Part shown: piece by piece, positions 8,251-13,369 of the stretch | Layout of the letters: each line of letters opens with the position of its first letter | Position numbering within the stretch: position 1 is the first letter of the stretch | DNA from: an uncultured Panacagrimonas sp. | GTDB taxonomy: Bacteria > Pseudomonadota > Gammaproteobacteria > Nevskiales > Nevskiaceae | Length of the DNA stretch: 13,369 bases | Direction: 5' to 3' | Assembly (NCBI GenBank): GCA_946481265.1 | Contig: CAMLNE010000079.1 | Location: forward strand, 1 to 13,369 | The notes under the pieces: generated by a model | What the model saw: the letters and a program-made list of their open reading frames with translations, nothing else | What the model was told of the DNA's origin: nothing | Database searches by the model: none | Made by a program: the position numbers and the translations under genes

Positions 8251-8929
8251 CCAGCGCACCGGCCGGCTGGCAGGCGAGGAAGCGCGAGGTCTTCAGCCAG
8301 GCCGGGTCCGGGTAGTAGGCGAACAGATACTGGCCCTGGCGCAGGCTGTCGATCAGCGGCCGCGCGATCTCGGGGCGCACCGCCGGGCAGCCGTGGCTGC
8401 GGCCGAGCCGTCCGGCCAGATCGATGAAGGATTCCCTCACGTAGTCGGCACCGTGCACGACGATCGCCCGCTCGTAGGCACGGTCGTTGAAGCCGGCTTC
8501 CAGGCCTTCCAGGCGCAGGGAGTATCCGTTGCTGCCGTCGTAGGCCTCGCCCGTGCGGAACAGGCCCAGGCTCGAGGTCAGGCTGTCCGGCTTGTTGGAG
8601 AAGCGCACCGCCATCACCTGGCCGGTGCCGCGGCCGTGCGCGACGCGCTCCCGGAACAGCAGCTCGCCGCTGGCAAGGTCATAGACCCACAGGCGCGGCT
8701 GGTTCGCGGACAGGCTGTAGTCGATCAGCGCGAGTCGCTGCGCCGGGGGCAGGCCCGAGGCCTGCGCGCAGGCAACCGCCTGCAGTCCCAGCTCGAGAAC
8801 GCGAGGTCGCGGTTGCTCCGAGCCGATGCGCGGCTTCTGCAGCGAGCCCTGGCCCGGCGCGCCGGCAGCGCCGACCCCCAGGGGCAGCAGCAAGAGGCTG
8901 GCAAGGCGGATCCAGCGAAGAAAGTTCAA
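8204..8929 (-). CDS. Murein L,D-transpeptidase catalytic-domain protein (YkuD_2 family)
   Basis: A 241-residue exported protein (with the start used here) of the YkuD_2 family (Pfam PF13645). Recognisable parts: ALIDYSLSANQPRLWVYDL, HGRGTG, SLGLFRTGEAYDGSNGYSL, VVHGADY with H159, and RSHGCPAVRP with H179 and C181, which correspond to the YkuD catalytic His and Cys. The C-terminal QGQYLFAYYPDPAWLK is also typical. The start is uncertain. TTG 8929 gives a good signal peptide (MNFLRWIRLASLLLLPLGVG) but has no clear ribosome-binding site. ATG 9037 would add 36 residues before the hydrophobic stretch and would leave only 34 bp to the divergent SDR gene. I prefer TTG. Role is presumably periplasmic peptidoglycan crosslinking or trimming, but the family is less studied than YkuD. 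It is convergent with the M23 gene and shares 47 bp with it. Confidence 0.87.
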   Translation of the reverse strand: MNFLRWIRLASLLLLPLGVGAAGAPGQGSLQKPRIGSEQPRPRVLELGLQAVACAQASGLPPAQRLALIDYSLSANQPRLWVYDLASGELLFRERVAHGRGTGQVMAVRFSNKPDSLTSSLGLFRTGEAYDGSNGYSLRLEGLEAGFNDRAYERAIVVHGADYVRESFIDLAGRLGRSHGCPAVRPEIARPLIDSLRQGQYLFAYYPDPAWLKTSRFLACQPAGALVKAATTATHSSTQAD

Positions 8930-9071
8930 GAGACCGGAGAGCAGGTTCGGGCTGGCGAAGGGTTGAGACTGTGCCGGGTTACGCTGGTTCCCGTGAATGG
9001 CCGGACGGTACGCGCAGCGGGCGTCGCGCTGGGGCATGGTATCCGGACCCCTTTCCAACGGAGAACTCCCC

Positions 9072-9833
9072 ATGACGTCGACGATCCGCTCGATCGCCGG
9101 TTTCGGCGCGCTGGTCACCGGCGCGGGCAGCGGCATGGGCCGGGCCACGGCACGCCTGTTCGCCGAGGAAGGTGCGCGCGTGGCGGTGACCGATCGGGAC
9201 GCCGCGGCCGCCGCCACGGTTGCCGGTGAACTCGGCGGCGACGCACGGGCCTGGAAGATGGACGTCGCCGATGGGGCGGAAGTCGTGCGCGTGATCGACG
9301 AAGTGGCCGCGCACTTCGGTCGCCTGGATCTTGTCGTCAACAACGCCGGCATCATCGCCTTCTGTCCGCTGGACGATCCGGGCTACGACGAGACCTGGAT
9401 GCGGGCACTGCAGGTCAACCTGACCGGTCAGCAGCGCGTGGTGCGCGCGGCACTGCCCTACCTGCGCCGTGCGCCGGCGGCCCGCATCGTCAACATCGCC
9501 TCGACCGAGGCGCTGGGCGCCACCCGCCACAACGGCCCGTATGCCGCGGCCAAGGCGGGTGTCACGGGGCTGACGCGCAGCCTGGCGGTCGACCTGGGTC
9601 CCGAGGGCATCACCGTCAACTGCATCTGCCCGGGGCCGATCGAGACGGCGATGACGCAGTTCGCCTCGCCGCAGGACAAGCAGACCTACGCGCAGCGGCG
9701 TACGGCCCTGCGACGCTACGGCCGGCCCGAGGAGGTGGCGCACATGACCCTTAGCCTGTGCCTGCCAGCGGCCTCGTTCATCACCGGCGCGGTGATTCCG
9801 GTCGACGGCGGCCTGATGGCGCGCAACGCCTAG
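9072..9833 (+). CDS. SDR family oxidoreductase
   Basis: A 253-residue classical short-chain dehydrogenase/reductase, cytoplasmic and NAD(P)-dependent. The cofactor motif is TGAGSGMG (16-23), with D41 at the end of the second strand (VAVTDRD) favouring NAD(H). NNAG is at 90-93, catalytic N116 in QVNL, S144 in NIAS, and Y157/K161 in YAAAK. The C-terminus FITGAVIPVDGGL is typical. The substrate cannot be predicted; the sequence recalls 3-oxoacyl-ACP reductase-like and glucose dehydrogenase-like members. ATG 9072 is supported by GGAG at 9060-9063, 8 nt upstream; an in-frame ATG at 9036 has no such site. The gene is divergent from the YkuD_2 gene and stands alone, followed by a spacer without genes. 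Confidence 0.92.
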   Translation: MTSTIRSIAGFGALVTGAGSGMGRATARLFAEEGARVAVTDRDAAAAATVAGELGGDARAWKMDVADGAEVVRVIDEVAAHFGRLDLVVNNAGIIAFCPLDDPGYDETWMRALQVNLTGQQRVVRAALPYLRRAPAARIVNIASTEALGATRHNGPYAAAKAGVTGLTRSLAVDLGPEGITVNCICPGPIETAMTQFASPQDKQTYAQRRTALRRYGRPEEVAHMTLSLCLPAASFITGAVIPVDGGLMARNA

Positions 9834-10150
9834 CGCGCAGGGCAGCCACGCTCGGGAAATGCGTCGTCGCGACGATTCCGTCGTGGATGCCTATCCCGGC
9901 GGTGACGGCCGGACGCGGACGATGGCCTGAACAGCCACTCGCAACAGCCGCATCCCCCACGATGGACCGAATGCTTCGGGCCATGAACCGTGGTGGCCGT
10001 ATTGATGGCGACGATCTAGCCCATCCCAACGAGAAACCAATGGCCAATGTTCCGGCCGATCAGCATGAATTCCCCGTTCGCCGCCGCTGCGCGTCGCTGC
10101 GTGAATCCGGGGCGCGAGCGCCGCGACGCGCGAGCGTCCGGCGCCGGCGC
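9834..10150. other. Intergenic spacer without a recognisable gene
   Basis: This stretch of 317 bp separates the stops of the SDR gene and the opposing CNNM-type gene. Its central part (about 9950-10080) is visibly less GC-rich than the surroundings. It holds small palindromes, such as CGTCGCGACG at 9865-9874 and CCGGCGCCGG at 10138-10147, and the 9-bp direct repeat GCGCGAGCG at 10112-10120 and 10128-10136. I see no terminator with a T-run, no tRNA and no known RNA. A minus-strand frame (9891-10154) starts at an ATGA overlap with the CNNM-type gene but looks non-coding by codon use. Confidence 0.6.
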
Positions 10151-11446
10151 TCATGCCGCCTTCTTTTTCTTCTTCTCGGCCGGCTTGGCGGGCGGGCGCA
10201 CCCGCGTGGCCTTCACCGCGTTGGAGCGCGTCTCGGTGATCTCGAACAGGTAGCCGCCGATCTCCACCTGGCGTCCCGCCTGGGGAATGTTCTCGAGCTT
10301 CTCGAGCAGCAGGCCGTTGACGGTCTTGGGTCCGTCGGTGGGCAGCTTCCAGCCCAGCGAGCGATTGAGGCTGCGCAAGGTCACCGAGCCGGACATGCGA
10401 TAGCTGCCATCGGGATCGGCGTAGACATTCTTGATGCGTGTGGCCGGGTCCGAGGTGAATTCGCCGACCACCTCCTCGAGGATGTCCTCGAGCGTGACCA
10501 GGCCCTGGATGTCGCCGTACTCGTCGACGACAAAGCCGATGCGCCGCTTCTGGTTCTGGAAGTTCAGCAGCTGCTGGTTCAGCGGCGTGCCTTCCGGGAT
10601 GAAGTACGGCTCCTTGGCCAGCTCCACCAGCGAGCGCGTGTCGAGCGTGTCGTCGGCCAGCATCGGCATCATCCGCCGCACATGGATGACGCCGACCAGC
10701 TCGTCGATCGAGCCGCTGAACAAGGGCAGGCGCGTGTGCTGGGTGGAAACGATCTGCGCGCGGATCTGCTCCCAGCTCAGCGAGACGTCCACGCCCACGA
10801 TCTCGTTGCGCGGCACCATGATGTCCTCGACCGTGCCCTTCTCCAGATCCAGGATCGACAGCAGCATGCGCTGGTGGCGTTGCGGGATCATCGCACCGGC
10901 TTCGGCCACCACCGTGCGCAGTTCCTCGGTCGACAGGCTGTACTGCGCCGCCTCCTCGGGACTCACGCCGAACAGGCGGATGGTGCGGTTGCCGATCAGG
11001 TTGACGATGTCGATCAGCCAGCCGAACAGCTTGATGATGGGCCAGTAGAGGTAGGCGGCCGGCAGCGCCAGGCGTTCGGGGTTGAGTGCGCCCAGGGTCT
11101 TGGGCATCGACTCGGAGAATATGAAGATCAGCAGGGCGGTGCCGACCGTCGCCACCACGATGGCGGTCTCTGGGTTGCCCGAGAGGCGCTGTGCGATGGT
11201 CAGCAGCAGCATCGGGATCAGCGCCTGCGCGATGTTGTTCAGCAGCAGGATCAGGCCGATCAGGCGGTCCGGACGTTCGAGCAGCTGCTGCGCCATGCGC
11301 GCGCTGCGTTCGCCCTTCTGTGCACGCGTCTTGAGCCGGTACCGGTTGATCGACATCAGGCTCGTTTCCGAGCCGGAGAAGAATCCCGAGATCAGGATGC
11401 AGGCCACCAGGGCGGCGACCAGGAAAGGCAGTGGGATATTTTCCAA
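10151..11446 (-). CDS. yfjD: CNNM/CBS/CorC-HlyC domain inner-membrane protein (YfjD/CorB-like)
   Basis: A 431-residue membrane protein. Domain order: CNNM/DUF21 membrane domain with four hydrophobic helices (about 1-160, including the conserved SGSETSLMSINRYRL and PKTLGAL), a pair of CBS domains (about 205-330, IMVPRNEIVGVD ... EYGDIQGLVTLEDILEE) and a CorC/HlyC C-terminal domain (about 345-418). It ends in a lysine-rich tail (AEKKKKKAA). Close along its length to E. coli YfjD; related CorB/CNNM proteins export Mg2+ and bind ATP through the CBS pair. The only start between the preceding in-frame stop and the conserved first helix is TTG 11446; it fits the E. coli start (MENIPLP against MEHIS) but has no good ribosome-binding site and overlaps a palindrome. 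The ypjD homologue lies 87 bp upstream on the same strand, the same pair as in E. coli, so they are probably co-expressed. Confidence 0.92.
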   Translation of the reverse strand: MENIPLPFLVAALVACILISGFFSGSETSLMSINRYRLKTRAQKGERSARMAQQLLERPDRLIGLILLLNNIAQALIPMLLLTIAQRLSGNPETAIVVATVGTALLIFIFSESMPKTLGALNPERLALPAAYLYWPIIKLFGWLIDIVNLIGNRTIRLFGVSPEEAAQYSLSTEELRTVVAEAGAMIPQRHQRMLLSILDLEKGTVEDIMVPRNEIVGVDVSLSWEQIRAQIVSTQHTRLPLFSGSIDELVGVIHVRRMMPMLADDTLDTRSLVELAKEPYFIPEGTPLNQQLLNFQNQKRRIGFVVDEYGDIQGLVTLEDILEEVVGEFTSDPATRIKNVYADPDGSYRMSGSVTLRSLNRSLGWKLPTDGPKTVNGLLLEKLENIPQAGRQVEIGGYLFEITETRSNAVKATRVRPPAKPAEKKKKKAA

Positions 11447-11459
11447 AAAGCGCGCTTTT
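11446..11459. repeat. Palindrome AAAAGCGCGCTTTT at the start of the CNNM gene
   Basis: A perfect 14-bp palindrome directly abutting the TTG start codon at 11446 on the minus strand. In the transcript it could fold as AAAAG/CUUUU around CGCG and is followed by a U-run leading into the start codon, so it might hide the start or weakly stop transcription. It could equally be a protein-binding site. Confidence 0.4.
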
Positions 11460-11481
11460 CGTGCGGGCGTGCGAGCCCAGT

Positions 11482-11510
11482 AGTTACTGAATCAGGAGTG
11501 AACCTGTCAA
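11482..11510 (-). promoter_or_regulatory. Possible internal promoter upstream of the CNNM gene
   Basis: A consensus -35 hexamer TTGACA is present on the minus strand (11510 to 11505) in the 87-bp gap before the CNNM start. At 17 bp spacing the -10 position reads GTAACT, a poor match, so activity is uncertain. If real it would let the gene be transcribed independently of ypjD. Confidence 0.3.
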
Positions 11511-11533
11511 CCGCGGCAACATCGGATCTGGTT

Positions 11534-12319
11534 TCAAACCCAGTGTTTCCCAAAGAGTTGTTCGAGAATCAGCTTGCTGCCGAAGTAGGCCAGGATGAGG
11601 GTCGCGTAACCGGCGAGCGCCCAGCGGATGGCGGTCCGGCCGCGCCAGCCGTGGCGCCAGCGACCCCACAGCAGGGTGCCGAAGATCAGCCAGGCGGTGA
11701 TCGACAGCACCGTCTTGTGCGCAAGGTGCTGGGCCAGCCAGTCGTGGACGAACCACAGCCCGGAGAGCAGGGTCAGGCTGAGCAGGACGAAGCCCACCGC
11801 GATCAGCTGGAAGAGCACCCGCTCCATCGTCTGCAGCGGCGGCATGCGGCCGCCGACCGGCGTCGCGCGGTGCAGGTGCAGCAGGCGGTCCTGCACCGCC
11901 AACGCCACCGACTGGGCGGCAGCCAGGGTCAGCAGGCCGGCCGAGAGCAGGGACATCAGCACGTGCACGCTCACCTGCCACTCGCTGAGTCGAACGGCGC
12001 TGACCGGCGAGGGCGCCAGCGCCGTCCACACCGCGAACAGCCCAGCCAGGGGATAGACCGCCACGCCGTTGATCGCGATCGGCTCGCGAAACGAGAACAG
12101 CCAGAGCAGCAGGGCCGATTGCCAGGCGAACAGGGAGGCCGCCTCGGTCACCCCGATGCGCAGGCTGCCCTGGTGCACCAGGCTCAGGGCCAGCGCCGCG
12201 AAGTGCAGGGCGATGCCCAGCGGCGCCAGCCAGCCGGACCGGTCGTTCCGGTGCCACAGGGCGATGGCTGCGCCCAGGTAGGCGGCAAGGCTCAGGGCAG
12301 ACAGGCTCAGGGCGGTCAT
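11534..12319 (-). CDS. ypjD: YpjD-like inner-membrane protein, cytochrome c assembly (CcsA) family
   Basis: A 261-residue membrane protein with about eight hydrophobic segments, related to E. coli YpjD and to the CcsA/CcmC family that handles haem in cytochrome c maturation. Recognisable parts shared with YpjD: the helix with H119 (VHVLMSLLSAGLL), the loop MPPLQTMERVLF (159-170), LLSLTLLSGLWFVHD, HKTVLSITAWLIFGTLLWG (201-219), GWRGR (224-228) and LILAYFGSKLI near the end. True CcsA proteins have a tryptophan-rich WGxxWxWD loop; it is not seen here, so haem handling is doubtful and the molecular role is unknown. ATG 12319 begins a few residues before the first membrane helix; its ribosome-binding site is weak. 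It is the upstream gene of the ypjD-yfjD pair, divergent from the MBL-fold gene. Confidence 0.85.
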   Translation of the reverse strand: MTALSLSALSLAAYLGAAIALWHRNDRSGWLAPLGIALHFAALALSLVHQGSLRIGVTEAASLFAWQSALLLWLFSFREPIAINGVAVYPLAGLFAVWTALAPSPVSAVRLSEWQVSVHVLMSLLSAGLLTLAAAQSVALAVQDRLLHLHRATPVGGRMPPLQTMERVLFQLIAVGFVLLSLTLLSGLWFVHDWLAQHLAHKTVLSITAWLIFGTLLWGRWRHGWRGRTAIRWALAGYATLILAYFGSKLILEQLFGKHWV

Positions 12320-12421
12320 GGATACGCCGGAGAATACCACCGGGTTCGCCGGGGTCCGCTGCGAGGCACGGCGGACCGCCGCGGGGGCTCGCCGTTTGCC
12401 CCGGGAGCCCACGGATTCGCG

Positions 12422-12430
12422 TGCTAGCAT
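12422..12430 (+). promoter_or_regulatory. Possible extended -10 promoter of the MBL-fold gene
   Basis: TGCTAGCAT has the TGn extension and four of six -10 consensus bases. Transcription would begin near 12437, about 17 nt before the ATG at 12454. No proper -35 is visible, which extended -10 promoters can tolerate. It lies in the 134-bp divergent region shared with ypjD. Confidence 0.35.
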
Positions 12431-12453
12431 CGGATCGACATCGCGAGAGCACC

Positions 12454-13221
12454 ATGCCGATAAGAGTGCTGGGTTGCAGTGGTGGCGTCGGTCCGAACCT
12501 GCGGACCACCAGCCTGCTGCTCGACGAGGAGATTCTGGTCGACGCCGGCACGGGAGTCGGCGACCTGAGCCTGGACGAGATGCGGCGCATCAACCGCGTC
12601 TTCCTGACGCACGCGCACCTCGATCATGTCTGCGGCCTGGCGTTCATGGCCGACAACCTCTTCGGCGAGGTGCCGCATCCGATCGAGGTCACGGCCATCG
12701 CGCAGACGATCACGGCCGTCCGCACGCACCTCTTCAACTGGCAGTTGTGGCCGGATTTCTCGGCGCTGCCCGATGTCCGGTCGCCGCTGATCGTGTTCCG
12801 CGAATCCGGCGTCGGCGAACGCCACGACCTGGGCGGCGGCCGCAGCATCCAGTCGTTTGCCGTGCGGCACACGGTGCCGGCGGTCGGCTATGTGCTCCGT
12901 TCCGCGCGCGGCGTGTTTGCCTTCACCGGGGACACCGGCGCCTGCGAGCCGATGTGGGATTTCCTCAACAGCCTGCCGCGGCTGGACAAGCTGATGATCG
13001 ATGTCGCCTTCCCCGACGAGCAGGCCGAGCTCGGCGTGATCTCCCGCCACTACACGCCCAGCCTGCTGGGCGGCGACCTCGAGCGGCTGCGGCACCGGCC
13101 GCAGCTGCTGCTCACCCACCAGAAGCCGGGCTGCGAGGAGCTGCTGCGATCCGAGTGCGCCGAGCTGCTGGGAGCCTGGGATTTCGTCCACCTGGAACGC
13201 GGCACGGTGATCGATATCTGA
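12454..13221 (+). CDS. Metallo-beta-lactamase-fold hydrolase, class II cyclic-nucleotide phosphodiesterase type
   Basis: A 255-residue MBL-fold enzyme without signal peptide. The metal-binding motif is THAHLDH (52-58), followed by H139 (VRHTVPAVGY), D160 (FTGDTG) and H222 (LLTHQKPG), giving a complete set of ligands for two metals. The start MPIRVLGCSGGVGPNLRTTS and the stretch HLDHVCGLAFMADNLFG resemble class II 3',5'-cyclic-nucleotide phosphodiesterases (Pfam PF02112, yeast PDE1-like), so hydrolysis of cAMP or another cyclic nucleotide is a reasonable guess. RNase Z-like or other phosphodiesterase activity is an alternative. ATG 12454 was chosen over an in-frame GTG at 12421 because conserved residues begin right after it and the GTG lies within the likely -10 box. 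No second domain is present. It is divergent from ypjD and followed by a hairpin. Confidence 0.85.
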   Translation: MPIRVLGCSGGVGPNLRTTSLLLDEEILVDAGTGVGDLSLDEMRRINRVFLTHAHLDHVCGLAFMADNLFGEVPHPIEVTAIAQTITAVRTHLFNWQLWPDFSALPDVRSPLIVFRESGVGERHDLGGGRSIQSFAVRHTVPAVGYVLRSARGVFAFTGDTGACEPMWDFLNSLPRLDKLMIDVAFPDEQAELGVISRHYTPSLLGGDLERLRHRPQLLLTHQKPGCEELLRSECAELLGAWDFVHLERGTVIDI

Positions 13222-13242
13222 ACGGCATGTCCTGTACCCGGT

Positions 13243-13261
13243 CGGGCGCTTTTCGCGCCCG
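13243..13261 (+). terminator. Hairpin after the MBL-fold gene, possible terminator
   Basis: CGGGCGC (13243-13249) and GCGCCCG (13255-13261) form a perfect 7-bp stem with the loop TTTTC, 21 bp after the stop codon. The position and GC-rich stem suit a terminator, but no T-run follows. The remaining bases to the window end (13262-13369) show no gene and no convincing promoter; they are probably the upstream region of the next gene. Confidence 0.5.
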
Positions 13262-13369
13262 CACGCGATCGTGTTGCACTTGAGCCGACCAGCCGGCTGC
13301 CAACGGGCCGGACACTAGGTTCGCCGGCGCCTGCGACGTAAGCTTGCGATCCGTCCGTCGCATCCGCCG

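Noticed and set aside
10158..10178. T-rich run near 10160 as a terminator or poly-T tract
   Set aside because: It is the reverse strand of the lysine codons in the C-terminal tail of the CNNM-type protein.
9758..12427. An 889-codon open frame on the plus strand, rich in Gln, His and Arg
   Set aside because: It is antisense to the CNNM-type and ypjD genes, both recognised by homology over their whole length. The composition is what reverse-strand membrane-protein codons give.

Overview
This is a 13.4 kb chromosomal window of a GC-rich bacterium, most likely a gammaproteobacterium of the Xanthomonadales (Lysobacterales). The main reason is the order rpoN - single-domain receiver (VemR type) - fleQ at the left edge, which is the arrangement described in Xanthomonas. 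The side-by-side homologues of E. coli YpjD and YfjD, and the strongly G/C-biased third codon positions, agree with this. The genus cannot be fixed from the sequence. There is no IS element, prophage, CRISPR array, rRNA or tRNA; apart from a short AT-richer spacer at 9834-10150 the window looks like ordinary, tightly packed chromosome.

Left block (1-2072, plus strand): the 3' end of rpoN (sigma-54), then a stand-alone phospho-receiver protein (VemR-like), then the sigma-54 activator FleQ, the master regulator of flagellar genes. The genes are almost touching or overlapping and form one operon. FleQ has an intact AAA+ engine but lacks the residues that form the c-di-GMP pocket in Pseudomonas FleQ.

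Middle-left (2128-6278): a convergent minus-strand inner-membrane protein with conserved TM-helix repeats. After a divergent promoter region come a thiolase of the FadA5-like/acetyl-CoA acetyltransferase group and an alpha/beta hydrolase with an aspartate nucleophile, probably co-transcribed but separated by a striking 46-nt hairpin that resembles a dispersed intergenic repeat. A DUF72 protein lies convergently on the minus strand and its tail overlaps the hydrolase by 13 bp.

Cell-wall block (6447-8929): a new-looking 61-aa disordered small protein, an exported L,D-transpeptidase (peptidoglycan-binding, LysM-like and YkuD domains) and an M23 metallopeptidase are joined by two ATGA start/stop overlaps. 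A second L,D-transpeptidase-type protein (YkuD_2 family) is encoded on the opposite strand, its 3' end overlapping the M23 gene by 47 bp. Together they look like a peptidoglycan-remodelling locus.

Right block (9072-13369): an SDR oxidoreductase; a spacer of about 317 bp with nothing recognisable; a minus-strand ypjD-yfjD pair (CcsA-like membrane protein and CNNM/CBS/CorC membrane protein, the latter starting at TTG); and a divergent metallo-beta-lactamase-fold enzyme of the class II cyclic-nucleotide phosphodiesterase type. The last ~150 bases hold a possible terminator hairpin and no gene.

I did not find a clearly new multi-gene system. The best leads are the coupled small protein in the cell-wall operon, the altered FleQ ligand pocket, and several strong inverted repeats in the intergenic regions.
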